Source: Flavobacterium sp. W4I14
GTDB taxonomy: Bacteria; Bacteroidota; Bacteroidia; Sphingobacteriales; Sphingobacteriaceae
Assembly: GCA_030817875.1 (NCBI GenBank)
Contig: JAUSZU010000001.1
Coordinates: forward strand, 62,001 to 126,000
DNA: 64,000 nucleotides
Direction of reading: 5' to 3'
How positions within the stretch are numbered: position 1 is the stretch's first letter; every line of letters begins with the position of its first letter. Below, one piece after another: positions 1 to 9,013 of the stretch. Below the pieces are notes generated by a model, which was given only the letters and a program-made list of their open reading frames with translations, did no database searches and was not told where the DNA came from. Both the position numbers and the translations under genes were made by a program.

Positions 1-3
1 AAA

Positions 4-26
4 AGCCCAGGCAATTTACCTAGGCT
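4..26 (-). terminator. Terminator of lon
   Basis: Read on the minus strand, an 8-bp stem (AGCCTAGG with CCTGGGCT, one G-U pair) closes a 7-nt loop and runs into a short T tract. It lies about 55 bases past the lon stop codon, so it probably ends the lon transcript. Confidence 0.7.
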
Positions 27-81
27 ATAAAAGTATTTATTGTAATTGGATTTTTGATTGTTAATCCAAAAGAATTAGCAA

Positions 82-2553
82 TTAGTTTACAATCGGCGCG
101 ATTTTAACACTTAAATCTAAAGGTTTTTTAACCTTATTCTTGGTTAAGGCCAATTCAATTACTTCACTCATTTCGGTTACATAATGGAATTTTAAATCCT
201 TGATGTAACTTTCTTTAATCTCTAAAATATCCTTACGGTTGCTTTTGCAAAGGATAATTTCTTTAATGTTTGCTCTTTTTGCAGCAAGGATCTTTTCTTT
301 GATGCCACCAACCGGAAGTACCTTTCCCCGTAAAGTAATCTCACCAGTCATAGCTAAATGCTGTTTTACCTTACGTTGTGTAAATGCTGATGTTAAGGCG
401 GTAAGCATCGTTACTCCGGCCGAAGGTCCGTCTTTTGGTGTAGCGCCTGCTGGCACGTGAACGTGAACATCCCAGTTGTCAAATAAACTGTAGTCTATAT
501 CAAATTCGGCTGCGTGGGCACGTAAATAGGCCAGCGCGATAACCGCAGATTCTTTCATTACATCGCCAAGGTTACCTGTTAAGGTTAATTTTCCTTTTCC
601 TGGGCTTAAACTCGATTCGATGAATAAAATATCACCCCCTACGCTTGTCCAGGCTAAACCTGTTACTACTCCAGCCACTTCATTGCCTTCGTATAAGTCT
701 TTATCGTAAATCGGGGCACCTAAAATGCGCTCTACATCATCATTGCTTAAATTTGCATCGTAGGTTTCTTCCATCGCAATTTTGGTGGCCACACCACGTA
801 CCAAAGAACCTATTTTTTTCTCCAAACCACGTACACCTGATTCTCTGGTATAATCTTCAATCACTTTTTCGATCAGTGGAGTTTTTAGGTTAATATCCTT
901 AGTTTGTAAACCATGGTTTTCTTTCTGTTTAGGCAACAGGTATTTTTTAGCGATTTCTATTTTCTCTTCAATCGTATATCCGTTTACTTCGATAATTTCC
1001 ATACGATCTAACAAAGCAGGTTGAATGGTACTTAAAGAGTTTGCTGTTGCGATAAACAGGATGTTGGATAAATCGTAATCCATTTCTACATAATGATCGT
1101 AGAAGGCGCTGTTTTGTTCGGGGTCTAATACTTCAAGCAAGGCTGATGATGGATCGCCGCGGTGGTCGGTTCCTACTTTATCAATCTCATCCAAAACAAA
1201 AACAGGATTATCTGCCCCCGCTTTTTTAATAGACGAAATAATACGGCCTGGCATTGCACCGATGTAAGTTTTACGGTGGCCACGGATTTCTGCTTCATCG
1301 CGGATACCGCCTAAAGCCATACGTACATACTTACGGCCTAGCGCTTTCGCAATAGATTTTCCTAAAGATGTTTTACCAACTCCCGGAGGGCCAACCAAAC
1401 ATAAGATTGGCGCTTTCATATTACGCTTTAATTTTAAAACGGCTAAGTATTCTATAATGCGCTGTTTCACTTTTTCTAAACCAAAGTGATCTTTATCTAA
1501 GATACGTTGTGCTCTTTTTAGGTCGAAATTATCTTTCGTAAACTCGCTCCAGGGTAAATCTAAAAGAAGCTCCAAATAATTTAACTGAACAGAGTAATCT
1601 GGTGCAGCAGGGTTCATCCTACCCAACTTATCTAGCTCTTTATCAAAATGTTCGGCAACTGCTTTTGCCCATTTTTTCTTCTTGGCTTTTTCTTGTAAAG
1701 CATCGAATTCTAAATCGGCAGAGCTGCCTCCCAGTTCTTCCTGAATGGTTTTTAGCTGTTGATTTAAAAAATAATCACGTTGTTGCTTGTCTAAATCCGT
1801 ACGCACTTTCGATTGGATCTGATTTCTCAGTTCCAGCATCTGCAATTCGACCATTAAAAGCTCCATTACCTTTTGTGCTCTTTCCTGCAATTTATCCATT
1901 TCAAGGATTTTTTGCTTATCGGCCATTTCGGCATTCATATTTGACGAAATGAAATTGATCAAAAATGAATTGCTCTCGATGTTTTTAAGCGCAATACTGG
2001 CTTCACTTGGAATATTTGGTGATAGCTGGATAATCTGAGCAGACATTTCGCGGATAGAAGCGATTAATGTTTTAAACTCTTTATCTGCTTTGTGCTTTTG
2101 TTCTTCGAATTTTTTAACAACTGCTTTAATGTAAGGTTCGTTCTGCACCTCTTCAATTAAGCTGAAACGTTGTTTGCCCTGGATAATTACGGTGGTATTT
2201 CCATCAGGCATCTGTAACAGCTTAATGATGTTTGCAACCGTACCAACCGTGTTAAGTTGCTCAAACGTAGGGTCTTCAATAGAAACATCTTTTTGAGAAA
2301 CAACCCCAATAATCTTATTTCCTTTGTAAGCTTCCTTAATTAACTTAATCGATTTATCTCTTCCAACTGTAATAGGAATAACTACTCCTGGAAATAAAAC
2401 TGTGTTTCGCAAAGGCAATATAGCCAACGTTTCGGGCGTTTCCTCATTGTTCATTTCCTCTTCGTCTTGCTGAGACATTAAGGGAAAAAATTCGGTATCC
2501 TCATTTATAATTGGCATTGCTGTATGGAAATCAAATATATCTTGTTTACTCAT
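82..2553 (-). CDS. lon: ATP-dependent Lon protease (endopeptidase La)
   Basis: Cytoplasmic AAA+ serine protease that unfolds and degrades misfolded and regulatory proteins. The 823-residue chain has the full Lon order: an N-terminal substrate-binding domain starting near [12 protein letters not shown], a coiled-coil linker, an AAA+ module with Walker [10 protein letters not shown] near residue 388, and a C-terminal protease domain. The catalytic dyad is visible: Ser in PKDGPSAG near residue 709 and Lys in [12 protein letters not shown] near residue 752. The open frame extends 8 codons upstream to a TTG, but the ATG opening [10 protein letters not shown] is a more natural start, so I use it. 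The gene stands alone, with its own terminator downstream and a divergent TPR gene upstream. Nothing is missing compared with family members. Confidence 0.97.
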   Translation of the reverse strand: MSKQDIFDFHTAMPIINEDTEFFPLMSQQDEEEMNNEETPETLAILPLRNTVLFPGVVIPITVGRDKSIKLIKEAYKGNKIIGVVSQKDVSIEDPTFEQLNTVGTVANIIKLLQMPDGNTTVIIQGKQRFSLIEEVQNEPYIKAVVKKFEEQKHKADKEFKTLIASIREMSAQIIQLSPNIPSEASIALKNIESNSFLINFISSNMNAEMADKQKILEMDKLQERAQKVMELLMVELQMLELRNQIQSKVRTDLDKQQRDYFLNQQLKTIQEELGGSSADLEFDALQEKAKKKKWAKAVAEHFDKELDKLGRMNPAAPDYSVQLNYLELLLDLPWSEFTKDNFDLKRAQRILDKDHFGLEKVKQRIIEYLAVLKLKRNMKAPILCLVGPPGVGKTSLGKSIAKALGRKYVRMALGGIRDEAEIRGHRKTYIGAMPGRIISSIKKAGADNPVFVLDEIDKVGTDHRGDPSSALLEVLDPEQNSAFYDHYVEMDYDLSNILFIATANSLSTIQPALLDRMEIIEVNGYTIEEKIEIAKKYLLPKQKENHGLQTKDINLKTPLIEKVIEDYTRESGVRGLEKKIGSLVRGVATKIAMEETYDANLSNDDVERILGAPIYDKDLYEGNEVAGVVTGLAWTSVGGDILFIESSLSPGKGKLTLTGNLGDVMKESAVIALAYLRAHAAEFDIDYSLFDNWDVHVHVPAGATPKDGPSAGVTMLTALTSAFTQRKVKQHLAMTGEITLRGKVLPVGGIKEKILAAKRANIKEIILCKSNRKDILEIKESYIKDLKFHYVTEMSEVIELALTKNKVKKPLDLSVKIAPIVN

Positions 2554-2720
2554 TATCACATTTTCCGCTAACGACAAACTGGCAGTTTGATCGTATTCAC
2601 TTTGTTTAATTTTGGTATTAAGTTAATAAATTCAACTCTTGTGCCAAAGTGAAAATAATATTAATCTTATGTTAAAAAGGCAGAGTAATATAAATGTTTT
2701 CGCCAATATCATATAAACCA

Positions 2721-2728
2721 TATTTTTG
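2721..2728 (+). promoter_or_regulatory. Bacteroidota -7 box (TATTTTTG) for the TPR gene
   Basis: TATTTTTG matches the Bacteroidota -7 consensus TAnnTTTG and lies about 140 bases upstream of the TPR gene. A clean TTG -33 box at the usual spacing is not seen, so the call rests on the -7 box alone. It implies a long 5' leader. Confidence 0.45.
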
Positions 2729-2870
2729 CGTTTAAGCTAATGTTTAGGGCATTCGGTTTTGAATGAAAGAAAATTAAAAACTTTTAAATTATCAGAATAG
2801 GATTATATTGCAAAAAATTTCTCCTATAAATTTGGTTAGGCGATAGATTTGTTAAACTTATTACTCATAC

Positions 2871-3491
2871 ATGAACTATTTTAAAAAGGCGATTTTAGGA
2901 TTAATTATTTTTACATCAACTAGTAGTTTCGCACAAAGCAATTACGATAGAAGCATGCAGGCGATTATGAAAGGTGATTATAAAACTGCCGCTACACAGT
3001 TAGAAAAAGCTGATGCTAAAACTCCTGATAATGCTACCGTACTCCAGATGCTTGGATATTCTTATTTCCAAAACCGCGAATACGAAAAATGTATTGCAAC
3101 TTACAGCCGTTTATTAACCATTAAACCATCTGAAGTTTCTGCATATTATTACCGTGGGATAGCAAGGTTAAAAATCGCTAACGATCCTAAAGAATCGTTA
3201 AATACCATGCGCGAGAACTTTTATTTGGCATCTCTCAAAGATTTTACAAAAGCCATTGAAATTAATGGTGATGAGGATGCCCAAATGTTTCAGAACCGTG
3301 GCTTAGCTTATAAGGATTATGCAATTTTCAGATCTTTTAAAGCGAAGAAAAAAGAAGAAAAGGCGGCTTGCGTAGCTTTGTTCAACAATTCTATCGCTGA
3401 TTTTCAGAAGGTATTAACCTTGCAGCCCTTGAGAAAAGATATTATCGATTGGGTTACTTACGATAAAGCGCAGATTGCAAGCTTAAAATAA
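2871..3491 (+). CDS. Secreted TPR-repeat protein
   Basis: A 206-residue protein with an N-terminal signal peptide (hydrophobic stretch ending SFAQS) and tetratricopeptide-like repeats. Repeat signatures include MKGDYKTAATQLEKA, NREYEKCIATYSRLLTIKP and SLKDFTKAIEING. TPR proteins are binding scaffolds without enzyme activity, and this one should sit in the periplasm. It has its own probable -7 box and a strong bidirectional terminator directly downstream, so it is monocistronic. Partner and role cannot be told from sequence. Confidence 0.8.
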   Translation: MNYFKKAILGLIIFTSTSSFAQSNYDRSMQAIMKGDYKTAATQLEKADAKTPDNATVLQMLGYSYFQNREYEKCIATYSRLLTIKPSEVSAYYYRGIARLKIANDPKESLNTMRENFYLASLKDFTKAIEINGDEDAQMFQNRGLAYKDYAIFRSFKAKKKEEKAACVALFNNSIADFQKVLTLQPLRKDIIDWVTYDKAQIASLK

Positions 3492-3511
3492 AATATAACC
3501 TTTAAAAGAAA

Positions 3512-3547
3512 AATGGGACTTGAATATTTTCAAGTCCCATTTTTTTT
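3512..3547. terminator. Bidirectional terminator
   Basis: A perfect 13-bp stem (arms AATGGGACTTGAA and TTCAAGTCCCATT) with a 4-nt loop is flanked by A and T runs on both sides. It separates two convergent genes (stops at 3491 and 3546) and can end both transcripts. Confidence 0.85.
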
Positions 3548-4076
3548 ATTTCAGTTTTCCAATAATTGAATACTTCTTTTCTTTTAGCAACCTAATTTTC
3601 TGTTGCTTTTTGATCGTGTAAAGGCTATCTGGGCAGTAGGTTAATGTATCCTGAGATTGATATAGGATATTTTTATTATCGATAATGATCTCTATTTTAC
3701 CTGCTTTCTGGCCTTTCCAGGTTATAGAAACCTTCTTAATAGGGATTTTTTTATTATCGGAAGTATAAATATCAACACCATTTTGTTCTTTTGTTTTAAA
3801 ACTTCCTTTCCACGATGTTTTATTGATGTCAGCGTTGACAAAAATGGCTAATTCTTTTGTCCAGTCAGCAATTTTAGCTGTTTTGCTTTCGGCTGCCCCA
3901 TTTACACTAACGGTTTTGTTCACAATGGGGCTTAGCTTTTGTAGGCGCAATATTTCCTTTCCAAAATATCCTTTGATATCAAAATACAATAAATCGGTAT
4001 TTGCTTCAGCTTCTTTTCGCTGATTGCAGGAAAACAATGCCAAAGAAAATACCAGGATATGAAGTTTTTTAACCAT
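3546..4076 (-). CDS. Lipoprotein of unknown function
   Basis: A 176-residue protein with a lipoprotein signal: a hydrophobic stretch followed by lipobox LFSC, giving an acylated Cys near residue 17. The rest is a mixed beta-rich chain with no motif I recognise. Its ATG shares one base with the stop codon of gpmI (TAATG), so translation is probably coupled and both lie on one transcript. This pairing says nothing certain about function. Expected location is the periplasmic face of a membrane or the cell surface. Confidence 0.75.
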   Translation of the reverse strand: MVKKLHILVFSLALFSCNQRKEAEANTDLLYFDIKGYFGKEILRLQKLSPIVNKTVSVNGAAESKTAKIADWTKELAIFVNADINKTSWKGSFKTKEQNGVDIYTSDNKKIPIKKVSITWKGQKAGKIEIIIDNKNILYQSQDTLTYCPDSLYTIKKQQKIRLLKEKKYSIIGKLK

Positions 4077-5599
4077 TATACTAAAACATTTCCTGTCATT
4101 TCTGCTGGAATAGCCACACCTAATATTTTCAGAATAGTAGGGGCAATGTCGCCCAATTTGCCATCTGCAATGGTTTTATAATCCTTATCAATTAAAATAC
4201 AAGGAACCAGATTAGTGGTATGCGCAGTATTGGCAGAACCATCTCCATTTACCATAAATTCGGAATTTCCGTGATCGGCCAAAAGGATAAACGAATAACC
4301 ATGCTCCAAACCTTTATTTACTACAGTTTCTGCACATTTGTCTGCAGTTTCTACTGCTTTTACCACAGCCTCAAAAACACCTGTGTGACCAACCATATCT
4401 GGATTGGCAAAGTTTAAGCAAATAAAATCAGCCCATCCGGTTTCCATTTCTTTGGTAATGGCATCTGTAATCCCAGCGGCACTCATTTCTGGTTGAAGAT
4501 CGTAGGTAGCTACTTTAGGTGAAGGAATTAAAAGACGTTTTTCGTTTTTAAATTCAGCTTCCCTTCCGCCTGAGAAGAAGAAGGTTACGTGTGGGTATTT
4601 CTCAGTTTCTGCAATGCGGATCTGATTTTTATTGTTGTCGGCCAGAACTTCACCAATGGTTTGGGTTAAATCATCTTTTGTGAAAATTACATTTACCTTT
4701 TCAAAACTCTCATCGTAGGTAGTCATGGTGACATAATACAACGACAGCTTGTGCATCTGCTGTTCTGGGAAATCTTTTTGTGTTAATGCAGTGGTGATTT
4801 CACGACCTCTATCGGTACGGAAATTAAAACAGATCACTACATCATCATTTTGAATCGTAGCAACTGGTGCACCATTATCTTGGGTTAAAACGATCGGTTT
4901 TAAAAACTCATCGGTTATGCCATCAGCGTATGATTTTTTGATCGCTGCCAAAGCATCCTGGGTTTTTTCGCCAATGCCATTTACCATTACATCGTAAGCT
5001 TGTTTAACACGCTCCCAACGGTTATCGCGGTCCATTGCATAATAACGGCCAATCATCGTTGCCAATTTAGCGTTGGTGTTTTGGATATGGTTTTCGAGGT
5101 CTGTAATAAAGCCCAAGCCGGAGTTTGGATCAGTATCACGGCCATCTAAAAAAGCATGAACAAAAGTGTTTGGTACGTTTGCTTCATTTGCGGCATCACA
5201 TAAAGCTTTTAAATGTTCGATATGCGCATGTACACCACCATTTGAAACGAGACCGATGAAGTGAACCGCTTTATTGTTCTGTTTAGCGTAATCGAATGCA
5301 CTTACTAAAACCGGGTTGCTGTGCAATTCTCTGTCGGTAATCGATTTATTGATTCTTCCAAGCTCCTGGTAAACTACCCGACCTGCGCCTAAGTTCATGT
5401 GCCCAACTTCAGAGTTTCCCATCTGTCCGGCGGGCAAACCTACTGCTTCGCCAGATGCTTCAAGCTTAGAATTTGGGTATTTCTGTAATAACAAATCGAA
5501 AAAAGGAGTGTTGGCAGCATATGCAGCATCAGAATTATCTTGTTTTCCATAGCCCCAACCATCTAGAATTATAAGTGCGAGTTTTTTATCGTTTACCAT
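4076..5599 (-). CDS. gpmI: 2,3-bisphosphoglycerate-independent phosphoglycerate mutase
   Basis: Interconverts 3- and 2-phosphoglycerate in glycolysis and gluconeogenesis through a phosphoserine intermediate, using two metal ions (usually Mn). At 507 residues it has the normal family length. The N-terminal metal motif LIILDGWG, the nucleophile Ser63 in QMGNSEVGH, the insert motif FLDGRDTDPNSG, the metal motif CFNFRTDRGRE, and the C-terminal NFANPDMVGHTG and LLADHGNSE motifs are all present. The start is the ATG of MVNDKKLA. A lipoprotein gene follows with a one-base overlap. Confidence 0.97.
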   Translation of the reverse strand: MVNDKKLALIILDGWGYGKQDNSDAAYAANTPFFDLLLQKYPNSKLEASGEAVGLPAGQMGNSEVGHMNLGAGRVVYQELGRINKSITDRELHSNPVLVSAFDYAKQNNKAVHFIGLVSNGGVHAHIEHLKALCDAANEANVPNTFVHAFLDGRDTDPNSGLGFITDLENHIQNTNAKLATMIGRYYAMDRDNRWERVKQAYDVMVNGIGEKTQDALAAIKKSYADGITDEFLKPIVLTQDNGAPVATIQNDDVVICFNFRTDRGREITTALTQKDFPEQQMHKLSLYYVTMTTYDESFEKVNVIFTKDDLTQTIGEVLADNNKNQIRIAETEKYPHVTFFFSGGREAEFKNEKRLLIPSPKVATYDLQPEMSAAGITDAITKEMETGWADFICLNFANPDMVGHTGVFEAVVKAVETADKCAETVVNKGLEHGYSFILLADHGNSEFMVNGDGSANTAHTTNLVPCILIDKDYKTIADGKLGDIAPTILKILGVAIPAEMTGNVLV

Positions 5600-5753
5600 T
5601 TTTATTGTAAAATTTATTGATCTACATTAAAACATTTTCATGTATAACATGTTTTAGTGTTTTGTTTATATGGCAAATATAACTTTATTGAAGCTTATAC
5701 AAATGAAGAAATCCTTTTTTTGATACGCTAATGGCATAATTTTAGCTATAGGG

Positions 5754-5772
5754 TTCTGTATAAAATACAGAA
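5754..5772 (+). promoter_or_regulatory. Palindrome touching the DUF4783 start codon
   Basis: TTCTGTAT and ATACAGAA form a perfect 8-bp inverted repeat around AAA. The last base is immediately before the ATG at 5773. It could be an operator or a hairpin that hides the ribosome entry site. No regulator can be assigned. Confidence 0.45.
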
Positions 5773-6171
5773 ATGATCCGGAGCTTATTTTTACTCATTA
5801 TTAGTTTGTCATCATTATATCACCCTACAGCTCTTCAGGCAGATATTATTGATGATTTATCCTCGTATTTTAAGGCTGGCAACTCAAAAGAAATTGCTAA
5901 AAGTTTCGCCTCAACTATCGAACTTATTATAGTTGATGAAGAAGATGTATACTCTAAAGCACAGGGTGAACAGATTTTAAGAGATTTTTTTGTTAAACAT
6001 CCGCCGGTAAAAACAAGTATCTTTCATAAAATTAATACGAATCCAAACTATCGTTTTGGCGTAATTATTCTGGGTACCGCCAAAGAAACCTTCAGGGTTT
6101 CCATTACCATGAAAAAATTCAATACCAGCTTCTCGATTACCGAATTAAGGATCGAACCGGCAAAGGATTAA
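5773..6171 (+). CDS. DUF4783 family secreted protein
   Basis: A 132-residue protein with an N-terminal signal peptide. The mature part (IIDDLSSYFKAGNSKEIAK, then FVKHPPV) matches the small NTF2-like DUF4783 family that I know only from Bacteroidota. In that group it often lies upstream of nadC, as here. No catalytic residues are known. The start codon directly follows a perfect palindrome. A repeat with a long stem separates it from nadC, which has its own promoter, so the two are probably not one tight operon. Confidence 0.75.
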   Translation: MIRSLFLLIISLSSLYHPTALQADIIDDLSSYFKAGNSKEIAKSFASTIELIIVDEEDVYSKAQGEQILRDFFVKHPPVKTSIFHKINTNPNYRFGVIILGTAKETFRVSITMKKFNTSFSITELRIEPAKD

Positions 6172-6184
6172 TTGGCTAGGCAGG

Positions 6185-6230
6185 ACTTATGAAGTTTTGC
6201 CACCGCTATGGCTGTGCCAACTTCATAAGT
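6185..6230. repeat. Inverted repeat ACTTATGAAGTT / AACTTCATAAGT
   Basis: A perfect 12-bp stem encloses 22 bases that contain a smaller GCCA/TGGC hairpin. A related repeat with stem AACTcACGAAGTT lies at 18360-18408. Both sit just past a plus-strand stop codon, so they may act as transcript 3' ends. Confidence 0.7.
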
Positions 6231-6283
6231 TGCGGAGGCTAGAAACTTCTGATGTTAACAAATCACTTTAACGCTTCAGTAAA

Positions 6284-6313
6284 TTGTCTGCTAACAAATA
6301 TTTGTTATTTTTG
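6284..6313 (+). promoter_or_regulatory. Promoter of nadC
   Basis: TTG at 6284-6286, a 19-base spacer, then TATTTTTG at 6306-6313: an exact match to the Bacteroidota form TTG-N19-TAnnTTTG. This TTG also opens the longest nadC reading frame, which explains why that codon should not be taken as the start. Confidence 0.8.
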
Positions 6314-6331
6314 CGGCATAAAATCTACATT

Positions 6332-7174
6332 TTGGATACTCAACTTATACATCAATTCATAAAAAATGCCCTTGCCGAAGATGTTGGTGATGGTGATCAT
6401 ACTTCACTGTCAACAATTCCACCCGGAACGCAGGGAAAAGCAAAACTGATTATCAAAGAAGATGGTGTTTTGGCTGGAATTGAACTGGCTCTTGAGATTT
6501 TTAAAGAAGTTGATGAAACTTTAAAAGTTGATGTACTGTTACAGGATGGTGTAGGGGTAAAAGTAGGCGATATTGCCTTAACCGTTTCTGGAAGTACACA
6601 TGCCATTTTAATTGCAGAGCGTTTGGTTTTAAACTGTATGCAGCGCATGAGTGGTATTGCAACTAAAACCCATCGGATTGTTTCTTTATTGAAAACAACT
6701 AAAACCAAAATTTTAGATACCCGTAAAACCACTCCAGGGCTTCGCTATTTAGAAAAGTGGGCAGTAAGGATAGGGGGAGGTGTAAATCACCGCATTGGTT
6801 TATATGATATGATCTTAATTAAGGATAATCATGTAGATTATGCAGGAGGAATTTCAAACGCCATTACAGCTGCTAAAAAATATCTAATTGATCAAAATAA
6901 ATCACTTCAGATCGAAATTGAGGTGCGGAACCTGGAAGAGTTGTCTCAAGTTTTGTCTATAGGTGGTGTAGACCGTATTATGCTTGATAATTTTAGTTTC
7001 GAAAACTTAAGGGCTGCGGTTAAATTAATCGACGGTAAATTTATTACAGAGGCTTCTGGAGGGATTACTGAAGAGAATGTTGCCGAATATGCTGCTTGCG
7101 GAGTAGATTTTATTTCGATGGGCGCGCTTACACACTCTGTGAAAAGCCTGGACATGAGTTTAAAAGCATACTAA
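6332..7174 (+). CDS. nadC: Quinolinate (nicotinate-nucleotide) phosphoribosyltransferase
   Basis: Converts quinolinate and PRPP to nicotinate mononucleotide, CO2 and PPi in de novo NAD synthesis. Family motifs are clear: EDVGDGDHTS at the N terminus, the PRPP-site stretch DTRKTTPGLR, GGGVNHRIGLYDMILIKDNH, and ASGGI with DFISMG near the C terminus. The open frame reaches back to a TTG at 6284, but that codon is the -33 box of a canonical promoter whose -7 box ends at 6313. The start is therefore more likely the in-frame TTG at 6332, giving 280 residues beginning (M)DTQLIHQFIKNALAEDVG, the usual family length. plsY follows 49 bases later. Confidence 0.95.
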   Translation: MDTQLIHQFIKNALAEDVGDGDHTSLSTIPPGTQGKAKLIIKEDGVLAGIELALEIFKEVDETLKVDVLLQDGVGVKVGDIALTVSGSTHAILIAERLVLNCMQRMSGIATKTHRIVSLLKTTKTKILDTRKTTPGLRYLEKWAVRIGGGVNHRIGLYDMILIKDNHVDYAGGISNAITAAKKYLIDQNKSLQIEIEVRNLEELSQVLSIGGVDRIMLDNFSFENLRAAVKLIDGKFITEASGGITEENVAEYAACGVDFISMGALTHSVKSLDMSLKAY

Positions 7175-7223
7175 AGTGATTTGCTATAAAATTAAAAGCT
7201 TATTTTTTGTATCATTGTAGGCT

Positions 7224-7871
7224 ATGGTTACGGTTTATTCTCTCAGCGCGTTATTAATCGCCTATCTTTTTGGATCTATACCAACAGCTGTATGGCTTGG
7301 TCAGGCCTTTTATGGGGTCGATGTAAGAGAGTATGGAAGTGGCAACGCTGGCGCAACCAATACTTTTAGGGTATTGGGCAAAAAAGCCGGAATTGCAGTA
7401 ATGATCATCGATATTGCAAAAGGTTATACCGCAACCAATCTGGCCTATTTAATCGGCATGTCGGTAACCGGGCCACAAAATTCAGTTGTTTTTGTCAATT
7501 ATCAGCTCGCCCTGGGTGTAACCGCAGTAATGGGACATTTATTTCCTGTTTTTGCAGGTTTTAGAGGCGGAAAAGGTGTTGCTACACTTTTTGGAATGAT
7601 TTTGGCAGTTAACTTTGAAGCATCTATGCTTTGTGTTCTGGTTTTTGTGGTTGTGTTGTTGTTAACTAAATACGTTTCATTAAGCTCCATTTGTGCAGGA
7701 TTTACTTTTCCGCTCAGTGTGGTGTTTTTGTTTCAGGTTTCCATCAAATCGGAAGTGCTTTATGGCATGGTGGTTTGTATTTTAATCTTAGTTACGCACC
7801 AAAAAAACCTCGAAAGATTGCTAAAGGGCAAAGAATCCAAAGTGTATTTGTTTAGGAAGAAAACTAATTAA
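7224..7871 (+). CDS. plsY: Glycerol-3-phosphate acyltransferase PlsY
   Basis: Inner-membrane enzyme that acylates glycerol-3-phosphate from acyl-phosphate, the first step of phospholipid synthesis. The 215 residues hold about five membrane segments and the three PlsY motifs: GSIPTAVW, GSGNAGATNTFRVLGKKAG, and FAGFRGGKGVAT. It runs in the same direction as nadC. A near-promoter TATTTTTTG (one base too long) lies just upstream, so it may also be transcribed on its own. The family assignment is secure. Confidence 0.95.
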   Translation: MVTVYSLSALLIAYLFGSIPTAVWLGQAFYGVDVREYGSGNAGATNTFRVLGKKAGIAVMIIDIAKGYTATNLAYLIGMSVTGPQNSVVFVNYQLALGVTAVMGHLFPVFAGFRGGKGVATLFGMILAVNFEASMLCVLVFVVVLLLTKYVSLSSICAGFTFPLSVVFLFQVSIKSEVLYGMVVCILILVTHQKNLERLLKGKESKVYLFRKKTN

Positions 7872-7966
7872 TTAACAAAACACATTTCATTAAAACTTAT
7901 TTATAGGCTTACTGTTTAATCTTCGGTTTTGTCTATCAGTATTTACTAATCATTTAAAATCGCATT

Positions 7967-8773
7967 ATGAAAAAGTTATTTTTAGCAGCAAGCGTTGCTG
8001 GAGTATTATTATTTAACTCCTGTTCTACCGTTCCTTTAACAGGCCGTAGTCGATTTGATTTAGTGAGTAACGACCAGGTTTTGCCAATGGCTTTCCAGGC
8101 TTATAACACCTTTTTAACGGAGAATAAAAATACAGTTTTACCGGCCTCGAATGCACAGGCTTTGAAGGTTAAAACCATTGGTAGCAGATTAATTACGGCT
8201 GTAAAATCGTATATGAACAGCAATAATTATGGCAATCTAATTGCAGATTACCAGTGGGAAGTTAATGTGGTGCAGAACAACGAGAAAAATGCCTGGTGTA
8301 TGCCAGGAGGAAAGATTGTAGTTTATACCGGCATTTTGCCTGTTACACAGGATGATGCAGGTTTGGCTACTGTAATGGGCCACGAGATTGCCCACGCCAT
8401 TGCAGGTCACTCAGCAGAACGGATGTCGCAGGAAATGGTTGCCCAAGGTATTGGTGCAGCAGCAGGTGTTGCGTTATCTAAAAACCCAAAAACACAGTCT
8501 ATTTTTAATACCCTTTATGGTGTTGGTACACCAGTGGCGATGTTAAAATTCAGCCGTAATCAAGAATTGGAAGCCGATCGTTTAGGCTTGATTTTTATGG
8601 CCATGGCCGGATACAATCCACAAAATGCTACTGCTTTCTGGAATAGAATGTCGGCAGCTTCTGCTGGAGCACAAAAACCAGCCGAGTTTTTAAGTACCCA
8701 CCCAAGCGATGCTACACGTATTGCACAGATCCAAAAATATTTACCTGAAGCGCAACAGTATTATAAGAAATAG
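7967..8773 (+). CDS. M48-family zinc metalloprotease, lipoprotein
   Basis: A 268-residue periplasmic protease of the BepA/LoiP-like M48C type, thought in this family to help outer-membrane protein quality control. The signal peptide ends in lipobox LFNSC (Cys19). The zinc site is HEIAH near residue 138, with the third ligand Glu in QELEADRLG near residue 205, and the family motif STHPSDATRI follows. All ligands are intact. The stop codon is the first base of a heptanucleotide tract, followed by a strong terminator. Confidence 0.92.
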   Translation: MKKLFLAASVAGVLLFNSCSTVPLTGRSRFDLVSNDQVLPMAFQAYNTFLTENKNTVLPASNAQALKVKTIGSRLITAVKSYMNSNNYGNLIADYQWEVNVVQNNEKNAWCMPGGKIVVYTGILPVTQDDAGLATVMGHEIAHAIAGHSAERMSQEMVAQGIGAAAGVALSKNPKTQSIFNTLYGVGTPVAMLKFSRNQELEADRLGLIFMAMAGYNPQNATAFWNRMSAASAGAQKPAEFLSTHPSDATRIAQIQKYLPEAQQYYKK

Positions 8774-8807
8774 GGTTTAAGGTTTAGGGTAAAAGGTGGA
8801 GGGTTTT
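8773..8807 (+). repeat. Heptanucleotide tract after the M48 stop codon
   Basis: Five consecutive 7-base units of the form RGGTNNA (first unit GGGTTTA) with no gaps. The tract starts at the last base of the stop codon TAG. One of a class of 7-nt periodic tracts in this window. Confidence 0.75.
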
Positions 8808-8846
8808 GCATGATGAATAAACTCCATCTTTTTATTATATATATCT

Positions 8847-8874
8847 GGTCTTAGCGTCTCGCTAAGACCTTTTT
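8847..8874 (+). terminator. Terminator of the M48 protease gene
   Basis: Perfect 10-bp stem GGTCTTAGCG/CGCTAAGACC with a 3-nt loop followed by TTTTTG, a textbook intrinsic terminator about 75 bases past the stop codon. Confidence 0.88.
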
Positions 8875-8945
8875 GTTTGAATTAAGGTGTAAGGGAGGGT
8901 ATTGGTTAAGTCGTAGCGAGACGCCACAACTAGAAAATTTTGGCT

Positions 8946-8979
8946 TTAAGATTCTTCACTGCGTTCAGAATGACATCCT
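8946..8979. repeat. REP-like fragment
   Basis: A stretch ending TTCAGAATGACATCC resembles one arm of the CGTCAT...ATGACG palindromic repeats found elsewhere in the window. Only half an element is present. Confidence 0.4.
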
Positions 8980-8984
8980 ATAAA

Positions 8985-9013
8985 GAACCAATAAACTAAT
9001 GCAACTGAACCAA
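8985..9013 (-). repeat. Heptanucleotide-like tract after the pabB stop codon
   Basis: On the minus strand two TTGGTTC units lie 22 bases apart (three heptads plus one base), with related heptads between. The tract begins directly at the pabB stop codon (9016-9014). Confidence 0.55.

Noticed and set aside
6284..6331. N-terminal extension of NadC (MSANKYLLFL...)
   Set aside because: It covers the -33 and -7 boxes of the gene's own promoter, so it cannot be part of the main transcript.
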